Shown here: piece by piece, positions 1 to 5,871 of the stretch
Numbering within the stretch: the first letter of the stretch is position 1
Layout: every line of letters begins with the position of its first letter
Source: Vulcanisaeta sp. MG_3
GTDB taxonomy: Archaea; Thermoproteota; Thermoprotei; Thermoproteales; Thermocladiaceae
Length of the DNA stretch: 8,461 nucleotides
Direction: 5' to 3'
NCBI GenBank assembly: GCA_001516765.1
Contig: LOCH01000139.1
Span: 1 to 8,461, forward strand
Program-made: the position numbers and the translations under genes
The notes under the pieces: model-generated
What the model saw: only the letters and a program-made list of their open reading frames with translations
The model's database searches: none
Told to the model about the DNA's origin: nothing

Positions 1-26
1 TCGAGCCGTAACTATACAATTTCTAA

Positions 27-218
27 TTAACTTCGAGACCACCTATACAATTCATAACCACCGTACATCAACACAGCGGCAATAATTAATAAAGGCGATG
101 CCATTATCACAACGTTAACAACATTAATTCGCGCCTTGGCTTGTATGGGCATGGAGCGATAAACGAAGGTAAGTAATGCCGGTTTCTCATAAACCTCGTA
201 AGGCCACACTATCAACAA
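27..218 (-). CDS. Short C-terminal membrane segment, probably the detached end of the zinc-ribbon membrane protein
   Basis: This 63-codon frame has one predicted membrane helix at about residues 33-55, preceded by a basic stretch (Q-A-K-A-R) and followed by a short polar tail (YRWSRS). Its only usable start is a TTG at 218, which overlaps the last seven bases of the upstream gene. I see no good Shine-Dalgarno sequence or TATA box for it. The frame is open upstream of the TTG as far as 254, in the -1 frame relative to the 212-850 gene. The upstream protein has a single membrane helix and a long outer domain that ends abruptly. Joining the two by a -1 shift gives a protein of about 274 residues with two helices and both ends in the cytoplasm. 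I therefore think this is the C-terminal part of one gene, split by a frameshift, sequence error or programmed slip. A separate, translationally coupled small membrane protein remains possible. The function is unknown. Confidence 0.5.
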   Translation of the reverse strand: MLIVWPYEVYEKPALLTFVYRSMPIQAKARINVVNVVIMASPLLIIAAVLMYGGYELYRWSRS

Positions 219-850
219 CTCCCGGGGCTTATTGTTGCTGTGTAATTCGTATAATCACCTAAGAAGTTCGGCAATAATTGTTTGATCTCAGTGATATTGA
301 TTGAATGGCCCACGGTTATTTGAGCCGTACTTAAGGTATTATTCAGTGGAGGTGGTAATGAACTAATTCGTGTTACAAGAACCTTAAACCTAGCTCCGTA
401 CATCGTCATTACATTAACAGTAATTGGATTACTCATAGTCGAGAATAGGTATGCCTTATCCGAACCATTCACAATTAAAAGCCCAGAGCCACTAACATAT
501 GCGTAGCCAGTAGCCGGTAAGAGTACTGGTAAGAATAAAAGTGGGATTAGCACTAGAATTGCGCCTATGGCTATTAATAACACGCCAAGCACCTTGGCGA
601 TCACCTTACTCAAGGGTTTACCCTGCCCACCCATCGCCTTACCCACTCTGCTGGATCCTTTTAGTGGTAGTGTGGTGGTATACCCTATCAGTATCGTATT
701 GAGGTCTACCTTATCCAATTGACCTATGTAGTGCCAGGTCCTACCATGCTTAACATATACATACTCCTTACCACCAACCTGCTTAATCACCACGGAACCC
801 TCCAACCCACATTTAGGACAAACACCCCTACCAATAGACCTAGCACTCAC
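212..850 (-). CDS. Zinc-ribbon, membrane-anchored protein of unknown function with an outer domain
   Basis: The 212-residue product begins with a zinc-ribbon-like knuckle (C11-P-K-C14) followed by a Y-V-Y-V-K-H...W-H-Y-I-G motif at residues 30-43. No second Cys pair is visible, so metal binding is uncertain. A linker with basic residues leads to one strong membrane helix at about residues 83-112. The rest (113-212) is rich in beta-type residues and carries four N-glycosylation sequons (N128, N170, N185, N202), which fits a domain outside the cell with the zinc ribbon inside. I do not recognise a named family. Similar zinc-ribbon plus W-H-Y-I-G starts occur in uncharacterised archaeal proteins, from memory only. 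The start is GTG at 850; a TATA-like ATTATAAG centred 26 bases upstream makes the transcript leaderless at this codon. The protein ends at a TGA just after a CCCCGGG run, and the continuation lies in the -1 frame, so it is probably truncated. Confidence 0.75.
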   Translation of the reverse strand: MSARSIGRGVCPKCGLEGSVVIKQVGGKEYVYVKHGRTWHYIGQLDKVDLNTILIGYTTTLPLKGSSRVGKAMGGQGKPLSKVIAKVLGVLLIAIGAILVLIPLLFLPVLLPATGYAYVSGSGLLIVNGSDKAYLFSTMSNPITVNVMTMYGARFKVLVTRISSLPPPLNNTLSTAQITVGHSINITEIKQLLPNFLGDYTNYTATISPGSC

Positions 851-872
851 GTATGGGAGAGCTTAGAGCGAT

Positions 873-880
873 CTTATAAT
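873..880 (-). promoter_or_regulatory. TATA box of the zinc-ribbon gene
   Basis: On the minus strand this reads ATTATAAG, preceded by ACC in the BRE position. Its centre lies about 26 bases ahead of the GTG at 850, the spacing expected for a leaderless archaeal transcript, and this supports that start codon. Confidence 0.6.
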
Positions 881-906
881 GGTAACTGTGGTAAAGATTG
901 TGGTAA
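880..906. repeat. Three short direct repeats (TGGTAA) beside the promoter
   Basis: On the plus strand TGGTAA occurs at 880-885, 889-894 and 901-906; the last two share the longer TGTGGTAA. On the minus strand they read TTACCA and lie immediately upstream of the TATA box at 873-880. They could be a binding site for a transcription factor acting on the zinc-ribbon gene, or simple chance repetition in a short AT-rich spacer. Confidence 0.35.
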
Positions 907-983
907 GCCCATCATCATGCCGTATTTTAACGTGCAATGACCAATAATGTTTTACATAGGAATTGCCTGGGATGGGATATTAG

Positions 984-1946
984 CTATATTACCTTCCTCT
1001 TACCAGGCACGTTCAATATGAATGGTGAATCGCGCATATCATCTCTATTGATATGTCGCGGATAAGCGTTTCTAATAGAATTGATCGTATTATGATTGAT
1101 ATAGTCCCGAATTATGGGAGCTAACGTCTTTCCATGGACACCGAATCTGGGTGCTTCTATGCTTATTGATAGTATCGATACTGTGAGTAGGGTCCATGCC
1201 AATGGGTTGTTTGGTAATTGCTGGATTGGTATTGATACCACGAGCGAACTTACGGTTTCCATTGACGATGTTAACGATGCCTCAACAGGCCCAAGCTTTT
1301 CTATTGATACTGCGTAGAGTGAGTACGGTATCACATTACCAATAAATGCCAGTGCCAATGGATAATAAATGTACTGAATATTTGATGTAATGATTGCGCC
1401 ATGTACCATAAAGAGTGAGATCAGTAATGTACCCAGCGATTGCCCAAGGATGAGATTTAGGGTGTCCGCATGACTAAGGTACGCTAAAGCCAGTGTGTAT
1501 GCTAGGTTTAGGATCATTAGTAGCATCGCTATGTATATGGAATCGCCATAACCCTGAAATAGCAAATAAAGCCCTGTAAGCAGTGTTACGGCTGATATCA
1601 CGTACTTAATACTCACGTCCCTATTGAGTAAGTAATCAATTACTATCAGTGGAATAATATAGCTGGAACTTACCAACGCTGTTAAGCCACCAACAGACCC
1701 TGATAACTCAACGTATAGGTACGAGAGTGCGTAATTTATTGGCGATAGTGCTAAACCCTTAACCACCGATTCACGGTCAAACCCATTGAAGGCTAATATC
1801 ATCGCTAATGAAGCCGTGGAGAATAGGTATATCGACGCCAATAATTGCTCTATTCCATAAAGCCTCAGCGCTAAGTACGTGATTGGGTACGAAACTCCCC
1901 ACAGGGCTGAGGCGAGCATCGCCAATGCCAGGTACCGCTTTGCCAT
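984..1946 (-). CDS. DMT superfamily (EamA-type) permease
   Basis: This 320-residue protein is very hydrophobic, with about ten predicted helices between residues 4 and 265. They fall into two five-helix halves, as in EamA/RhaT-type drug/metabolite transporters. Helix 1 has the typical A-x-x-W-G-x-x-Y-P pattern (residues 12-21). The second half ends with the family-like segment around I-P-Y-S-L-Y-A-V...L-G-P-V-E-A-S-L at 206-225. The substrate cannot be told; relatives move amino acids, nucleosides or other metabolites. I chose ATG 1946 because a full AGGTGAT Shine-Dalgarno lies four bases upstream; a GTG at 1955 is inside that Shine-Dalgarno and is an unlikely start. After the last helix there is a polar tail of about 54 residues (267-320), unusually long for this family, and its DNA contains a strong hairpin at 1031-1060. 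The family call is firm; the role is not. Confidence 0.85.
   Translation of the reverse strand: MAKRYLALAMLASALWGVSYPITYLALRLYGIEQLLASIYLFSTASLAMILAFNGFDRESVVKGLALSPINYALSYLYVELSGSVGGLTALVSSSYIIPLIVIDYLLNRDVSIKYVISAVTLLTGLYLLFQGYGDSIYIAMLLMILNLAYTLALAYLSHADTLNLILGQSLGTLLISLFMVHGAIITSNIQYIYYPLALAFIGNVIPYSLYAVSIEKLGPVEASLTSSMETVSSLVVSIPIQQLPNNPLAWTLLTVSILSISIEAPRFGVHGKTLAPIIRDYINHNTINSIRNAYPRHINRDDMRDSPFILNVPGKRKVI
1031..1060. repeat. Inverted repeat (hairpin) inside the 3' end of the DMT gene
   Basis: CGCG then CATATCA (1031-1041) is mirrored by TGATATG, a single bulged T, then CGCG (1049-1060), around a seven-base loop. That is an eleven-pair stem with one bulge, inside the region coding the odd C-terminal tail of the transporter. 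It could form in RNA and may be a former 3' UTR element or a processing or pausing signal. No run of T follows within a few bases on the minus strand. Confidence 0.6.
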
Positions 1947-1950
1947 ACCA

Positions 1951-1957
1951 ATCACCT
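1951..1957 (-). promoter_or_regulatory. Shine-Dalgarno of the DMT permease gene
   Basis: AGGTGAT on the minus strand is fully complementary to the ATCACCT at the 3' end of archaeal 16S rRNA. It sits four bases before ATG 1946 and decides that start over the GTG at 1955. Confidence 0.75.
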
Positions 1958-1983
1958 GAGGGAATTGATGGACAGAAAGGGAC

Positions 1984-1991
1984 TATGTAAA
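1984..1991 (-). promoter_or_regulatory. Possible TATA box of the DMT permease gene
   Basis: The minus strand reads TTTACATA. A transcript starting about 26 bases on would have a 15-base leader containing the Shine-Dalgarno, like the neighbouring MFS gene. An alternative, more T-rich box (TTTTTAATA) lies at 2014-2022 and would give a leader near 46 bases. I cannot choose between them firmly. Confidence 0.35.
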
Positions 1992-2100
1992 GCAAAACTT
2001 TCGCTTCACTCGGTATTAAAAATCTTTTTCAATCAAATTTTAGGCACTAACGGGTATTGAGTGATCTATTTTATTATAATGACATGGAATCATTGTAGTA

Positions 2101-3441
2101 TTATTTACCAGCTGCACCATCAAGTACACTAACGGGCAAGCTCCTCGTCTCCACACCCCATATGTACCAGGCTAGAGCCGCGGCTGTGCCGACGATGTAC
2201 AGTAGTACATTCGAGAGTAGGTATGTGAACGTACTGGCTGTGGCTAGTAGGTAGTAGATTAGTATTATGTAGACGGTCCATGAGATAAGCCTAACAATAC
2301 CTATCCACGTGGACCTAACCCTCGTTGGGAATAACTCAGGCTCCAAAAGCACCCTCACCGCCCAACCGAACTCACTAAATACCATATTTAGGAATAGAAG
2401 TATGTAGAATATCGATAAAGAGGAAGCTATACTACTTGTTGACATTAGGCCGTAAACCAGGAATATGGGTATCATGGTTAACAAACCGCCAATGTACGAC
2501 AATAAGGTAAACATCTTCCTACGTATATTGTCGACAACCAAGCCCACAAGACCTGCCAATGATGCACCAACATTAGCCCATAGAAGGACCTGGGCAGCCA
2601 ACACCTCATTACTGGAGAAGGGTAGTGTGGGTAGGTATATTATGTAATATGCCATTAGACCATAGGTTGCCAACTGCGAGAACCCCATCAATGACAGCAC
2701 CAATGCCCTGAACCACACCGGTGGGAACCTCACATTCGCCTTACTACGATAATCCGAGATGGCATACATCAACCCCTTCTCCTCAGCAATCCTCCTCGCA
2801 ACATCCTCCCTACCCTTAACCATAAGCCACCTAACGGACTCAGGCGTTACCAACCTTATCACTACCGCCACCGCAATTATGAGAATGGCGGTCCCTATCA
2901 TGGTCCACGTGGCCGAAATAGGAGTGCTCCATAGCAATGATAGGAAGAATATTAGAGCCGCTAAGGCGGCACCGACATTATCGAAATTCGTGATTAAAAC
3001 GAGCATGGAACCCCTGCGATTTGGCGGCATCAGCTCTGTAGTCGCTGCCAATGCCGGCGGTTCCTCACCACCGACGCCAACCTCGGCTAGGATGTACGAT
3101 ATTAAGAACACAGTAAACGCGATTTCCACGGGCATGGTATTAATAAAAAATAGTGATAGTGCCATCCCAACTAAGCCTATGGTGTACAGGCTCATTGTGA
3201 ATACATAAATTCCCCTCCTACCAACAATATCAGCTAACCGACCCATTAGGGTATTACCAACCATCAGAAATAAGGGACCCATTGCCGCAGAAATTGGCAC
3301 TAAGAACCTAGGTATGTATTTAGAGAAGTAATCAAGGGTCATGACACCACTGGTTGTCACAAAACCCCATATTAGGAACGTTAGGGAGTAACTAAGGAAC
3401 ATCACGTAATGTATCCTTGAGAGCTTTGTTTCGCTGCTCAT
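2101..3441 (-). CDS. MFS transporter, sugar-porter/metabolite-symporter type
   Basis: The 446-residue protein has about twelve hydrophobic helices. The MFS motif A between helices 2 and 3 is clear (G67-R-L-A-D71-I-V-G74-R-R76). The first half carries E126-E-P-P...E136-L-M-P-P-N-R-R-G (126-144), and the second half repeats it as E369-L-F-P-T-R-V-R (369-376). Near the end is V-E-T-R-S-L at about 431-436. These are the hallmarks of the sugar-porter and metabolite:H+ symporter branches of MFS, so proton-coupled uptake of a sugar or organic acid is likely, but the substrate cannot be told. ATG 3441 is the start: AGGTGAT lies seven bases upstream, and the alternative GTG at 3453 is part of it. The gene follows uL18 on the same strand but has its own TATA box, and its function is unrelated to ribosomes. 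Confidence 0.88.
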   Translation of the reverse strand: MSSETKLSRIHYVMFLSYSLTFLIWGFVTTSGVMTLDYFSKYIPRFLVPISAAMGPLFLMVGNTLMGRLADIVGRRGIYVFTMSLYTIGLVGMALSLFFINTMPVEIAFTVFLISYILAEVGVGGEEPPALAATTELMPPNRRGSMLVLITNFDNVGAALAALIFFLSLLWSTPISATWTMIGTAILIIAVAVVIRLVTPESVRWLMVKGREDVARRIAEEKGLMYAISDYRSKANVRFPPVWFRALVLSLMGFSQLATYGLMAYYIIYLPTLPFSSNEVLAAQVLLWANVGASLAGLVGLVVDNIRRKMFTLLSYIGGLLTMIPIFLVYGLMSTSSIASSLSIFYILLFLNMVFSEFGWAVRVLLEPELFPTRVRSTWIGIVRLISWTVYIILIYYLLATASTFTYLLSNVLLYIVGTAAALAWYIWGVETRSLPVSVLDGAAGK

Positions 3442-3448
3442 TTGTTCA

Positions 3449-3455
3449 ATCACCT
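3449..3455 (-). promoter_or_regulatory. Shine-Dalgarno of the MFS gene
   Basis: AGGTGAT on the minus strand lies seven bases before ATG 3441 and matches the archaeal anti-Shine-Dalgarno in full. It marks ATG 3441 as the start. The predicted transcript start is at about 3455, so this site would be at the very 5' end of a leader of about 14 bases. Confidence 0.75.
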
Positions 3456-3477
3456 AGTTATAAGTAATTAATAACCT

Positions 3478-3485
3478 ATTTATAA
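3478..3485 (-). promoter_or_regulatory. TATA box of the MFS gene
   Basis: The minus strand reads TTATAAAT, a near-ideal archaeal TATA box. Transcription should start at about 3455, giving a short leader with the Shine-Dalgarno. A second TTATAA at 3458-3463 is too close to the ATG to be preferred. Confidence 0.65.
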
Positions 3486-3564
3486 GACTTATGCTAATGA
3501 CAAATAATACGGTTAATGCTCCATAATTATTACGAATTCGGTATAACGGTAATTCCCGGTGAGG

Positions 3565-3584
3565 ATATTGTTCATTAACAATAT
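3565..3584. repeat. Perfect 8-bp palindrome just after the uL18 stop codon
   Basis: ATATTGTT (3565-3572), loop CATT, then AACAATAT (3577-3584). It ends one base from the uL18 stop codon (3586-3588). GAGG at 3561-3564 and CCTC at 3591-3594 could extend it as an outer stem. In RNA it may be a 3' end signal of the ribosomal unit; as DNA it could be an operator about 80 bases ahead of the MFS promoter. No T-run follows on the minus strand, so a classical terminator is doubtful. Confidence 0.45.
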
Positions 3585-3585
3585 T

Positions 3586-4227
3586 TTACTCCTCAGTTTC
3601 TTCCTGTGGTAATTCTATGTTCAGTTTCTTAAATAACCCCATGTAATAATCCTTAATCTTTCCTTTAATCTCCTCAAAATGCTTTGGCAAGTCCGCAGGG
3701 TCCAAGCCCCTGGCTAGGTACTTGGAAAACCGAGCCTTATATAATGCCTCATTCTCACCCTTAAGTTTCTCCGCATATTCGGCAATGTGCTTACCGCTCA
3801 ACCTATCCTCATCAGGAAGTACCTCCTCATCATGAGGAGTCTCGAGCCCTGCATCAACAGCCCCCTTAATTACAGCAAACACACGGGCACCCTTTATTGG
3901 TCTATGAAGTCCTATGTCAGGTATAGCCCTCTTAACACCTTTCAATAACGCCTTATAACCAATCAATAAGCCGACTAGGTAGGCTGCCGGCGTATTCTTT
4001 GTGCCACCCTTCCAACCCAACCTAACCAATTCCTTCGATGTTGCGCTGACAATTACTGCATCACCAGTGACTTTGGCTGTAACGACCTGGGCAATTATGT
4101 AATTATTGGTTTTTCTAATTACAAGCCTTGGCAACCCACTCTTTATCATCTCCCTACGCTTGTAGTAATTCGTCTTACCCTCCCTACGCCTCCTAAACTT
4201 AACCTTATAACGCCCAGTCCTTGCCAT
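3586..4227 (-). CDS. rpl18: 50S ribosomal protein uL18 (L18p)
   Basis: This 213-residue protein begins with the typical archaeal uL18 start: a basic N-terminus ([21 protein letters not shown]) followed by [11 protein letters not shown] and a Q-V-V strand. The conserved [16 protein letters not shown] segment is at about residues 78-93, and the D-I-G-L-H-R-P...[16 protein letters not shown] segment follows at about 104-129. uL18 binds 5S rRNA and anchors the central protuberance of the large subunit. The C-terminal 80 or so residues form the archaeal/eukaryotic extension and end acidic (E-E-T-E-E). Length is normal for archaea. It follows eL19 by about 60 bases on the same strand, the usual order. 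A TATA-like CTTATTAAG 30 bases upstream may allow separate transcription. No Shine-Dalgarno is visible before ATG 4227. Confidence 0.97.
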   Translation of the reverse strand: MARTGRYKVKFRRRREGKTNYYKRREMIKSGLPRLVIRKTNNYIIAQVVTAKVTGDAVIVSATSKELVRLGWKGGTKNTPAAYLVGLLIGYKALLKGVKRAIPDIGLHRPIKGARVFAVIKGAVDAGLETPHDEEVLPDEDRLSGKHIAEYAEKLKGENEALYKARFSKYLARGLDPADLPKHFEEIKGKIKDYYMGLFKKLNIELPQEETEE

Positions 4228-4252
4228 GCTCGTAAAGCCAAAAGGATTGTTG

Positions 4253-4261
4253 CTTAATAAG
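4253..4261 (-). promoter_or_regulatory. Possible internal promoter of uL18
   Basis: The minus strand reads CTTATTAAG in the 60-base gap between eL19 and uL18. Its centre is about 30 bases before the uL18 ATG, so a transcript would have a leader of only a few bases. Co-transcription with eL19 is equally likely. Confidence 0.4.
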
Positions 4262-4287
4262 TATTTCTAAGCCACGGCTCTTTAGCC

Positions 4288-4734
4288 CTATCGCTGCTTA
4301 ATTATGTTGTTACTTATCAAGTATGCCCTAAGTGCCGAGACACTGTTAAACCTGCCACCCTTGATCTGTAGGTAAAGCTCCCTCCAAGTCTTCGAATCAA
4401 TCAACCCCCTCCTCTTAAGCGAGTTTAGGTACCTCCTCAACGCCCTAATCTTCCTAACCCAAGCCTCCTTGGGGTCAAGCCTTGCGTATTTCGAGCCCTT
4501 CCTACTACCAACACCCCTCCTCCTACCCTTCTTCCTCTTCTCATGGTACTCACGCCACCTACCCCTACTAACGCCTCTCTTATACTCCGCGTATATCAAC
4601 CCCTCCTTAATCAAAGCCCTCACGTCAGCCTTAGTCGTCACCTCACCAAGCCTATCAATAGCCTCAGGGCTAATCCTAACCCTGGACTCACCAGCACCAA
4701 GCACCTCCGCAGCCAGCCTCTTTACGTCAACCAT
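4288..4734 (-). CDS. rpl19e: 50S ribosomal protein eL19 (L19e)
   Basis: The 148-residue protein has the standard archaeal eL19 layout. The N-terminus is V-D-V-K-R-L-A-A-E-V-L-G-x-G-E-S-R-V. The I-S-P-E-A-I-D-R-L segment follows, then a very basic linker (G-V-S-R-G-R-W-R-E-Y-H-E-K-R-K-K-G-R-R-R-G) and the C-terminal W-V-R-K-I-R-A-L-R-R-Y-L helix region. eL19 binds 23S rRNA and bridges domains of the large subunit. An in-frame ATG exists at 4743, but I chose ATG 4734. It gives the family's M-V-D start, and the TATA box at 4759-4766 would place transcription start at about 4736, downstream of 4743. The mRNA is thus probably leaderless. eL19 followed by uL18 is the archaeal spc-operon order, but L32e is not upstream and S5 is not downstream. 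Confidence 0.96.
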   Translation of the reverse strand: MVDVKRLAAEVLGAGESRVRISPEAIDRLGEVTTKADVRALIKEGLIYAEYKRGVSRGRWREYHEKRKKGRRRGVGSRKGSKYARLDPKEAWVRKIRALRRYLNSLKRRGLIDSKTWRELYLQIKGGRFNSVSALRAYLISNNIIKQR

Positions 4735-4758
4735 ACAACGCATTTGAAGCCAAAGCCC

Positions 4759-4766
4759 TATTTAAA
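4759..4766 (-). promoter_or_regulatory. TATA box of the eL19-uL18 unit
   Basis: The minus strand reads TTTAAATA, centred about 28 bases ahead of ATG 4734 and only about 19 ahead of ATG 4743. The spacing favours a leaderless transcript starting at 4734. It lies in the short gap after the oxidoreductase stop codon, so the ribosomal pair starts its own transcript. Confidence 0.65.
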
Positions 4767-4787
4767 CATTGCCGCAGCGAGATTACT

Positions 4788-5804
4788 CTACGGTGTTAAT
4801 AGTACCTTACCAACTCTATTCTCGTCCTTAAACATGATATCAAAGGCATCCTTAACCCTCTCGAGATCAAGCTTCGTATATATCGGAGCCCTAATCCTAC
4901 GTTTACTTAGTAGGTTCAATAAAACCCTCAACTCAGCCCTGGTACCACCTGTGGAGCCTATCACAAGTACTTCCCTGGAGTATAGTGACGGTAAATTAAG
5001 CGTGACATCACCACCAGTTAATGCACCCGCTGTAATCCACCTACCGTACTTGGCGACTATTGAGAAGCTGAGATTCCAGGTTGATTGACCAACAGCATCC
5101 ACAACAACATCTGCACCCAAACCCTCACTAAGCTCATTAATAACCTGCTTAACATCATCAGGTGTGACGACGTAATCGGCGCCAAGCTCCATCAATGCCT
5201 GCCTAACCCTATCAGCTCTCCTACTAACAGCAACTACAATGGCGCCTCTCAACTTGGCAAATTGAATGGCATAACTACCCACATTACCAGTGGCTCCAAA
5301 AACTGCAACAACCTCGCCTGGGTGAACCTCAGCACGATTAAGCATATGCCACGCAGTCAATGCACCAACGGGCAATGTGGCAGCCTCATCAAGACTAACC
5401 CCTTTGGGAACCTTTAGTGCATTGGTGGTAGGCACTACGGCATACTCAGCAAATCCTCCCTGGGTCACAACACCAATTAGTCCACTATTTACGCATAATT
5501 CCTCATGACCCATTAAGCAGTACCGGCAGGTTCCATCAAATAATCTATTGTAAATAACCACCTCATCGCCAACATTAACCCCACCAACCCCAGGACCAAC
5601 CTCCTCAATGACACCGGAGAATTCAGCGCCAGGTATGTGAGGTATGGGTCTAGCGTTTTTGTTATTTATTGTGAAGTAATCAACGGGGTTCACTCCAGCG
5701 TACTTAACCCTCACCAGCACCTCACCAGGTCCAGGCTTTGGCTTTGGCATATCCATTATCTTCAGGTTTTCAATACCAGGCGTTTCAAAGACTACAGCCC
5801 TCAT
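4788..5804 (-). CDS. Zinc-type MDR oxidoreductase (enone/acyl-CoA or quinone reductase-like)
   Basis: This 338-residue medium-chain dehydrogenase/reductase has an N-terminal GroES-like fold and a C-terminal Rossmann fold. The coenzyme loop is G170-A-T-G173-N-V-G176. The second strand ends in S194-R-R196 rather than an acidic residue, which favours NADPH over NADH. The catalytic-zinc Cys and His of alcohol dehydrogenases are replaced by N39 (A-G-V-N-P-V-D, as in quinone oxidoreductases) and A60 (G-A-E-F-S-G). The structural zinc lobe is kept as D90-x2-C93-x2-C96-x7-C104, with Asp where Sulfolobus ADH has Glu. It is therefore unlikely to be a classical alcohol dehydrogenase; reduction of an activated double bond such as acryloyl- or crotonyl-CoA, or of a quinone, fits better. 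ATG 5804 is chosen over TTG 5810 because a TATA box is centred 26 bases before it. It appears to be a single-gene unit. Confidence 0.9.
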   Translation of the reverse strand: MRAVVFETPGIENLKIMDMPKPKPGPGEVLVRVKYAGVNPVDYFTINNKNARPIPHIPGAEFSGVIEEVGPGVGGVNVGDEVVIYNRLFDGTCRYCLMGHEELCVNSGLIGVVTQGGFAEYAVVPTTNALKVPKGVSLDEAATLPVGALTAWHMLNRAEVHPGEVVAVFGATGNVGSYAIQFAKLRGAIVVAVSRRADRVRQALMELGADYVVTPDDVKQVINELSEGLGADVVVDAVGQSTWNLSFSIVAKYGRWITAGALTGGDVTLNLPSLYSREVLVIGSTGGTRAELRVLLNLLSKRRIRAPIYTKLDLERVKDAFDIMFKDENRVGKVLLTP

Positions 5805-5825
5805 CAACAAGGCAGGTCCTAAAAT

Positions 5826-5833
5826 ATTAATAA
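5826..5833 (-). promoter_or_regulatory. TATA box of the MDR oxidoreductase gene
   Basis: The minus strand reads TTATTAAT, centred about 25 bases before ATG 5804. This implies a leaderless transcript and rules against the TTG codons at 5810 and 5807. Confidence 0.6.
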
Positions 5834-5871
5834 GTATACGTCGGCTGCTTCAAGATAATGAACACTCACTG

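Noticed and set aside
905..925. ATGATGA-like C box on the minus strand, possible C/D box sRNA
   Set aside because: No CTGA D box or second C'/D' pair at suitable spacing.
719..940. Plus-strand open frame of 73 codons
   Set aside because: Antisense to the start of the zinc-ribbon gene, runs across its promoter, and shows no domain, RBS or plausible composition.
2040..2100. AT-rich stretch with a small AATGA/TCATT stem after the MFS gene, possible terminator
   Set aside because: Stem of only five pairs and no T-run directly after it on the minus strand; a T5 tract further down overlaps a possible DMT promoter.
2759..3208. Plus-strand open frame of 149 codons
   Set aside because: Lies antisense inside the clear MFS gene; its product has no recognisable features and mirrors the codons of the real gene.
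4543..5088. Plus-strand open frame of 181 codons
   Set aside because: Antisense across eL19 and the MDR gene, both well supported by family motifs; it is a shadow frame.
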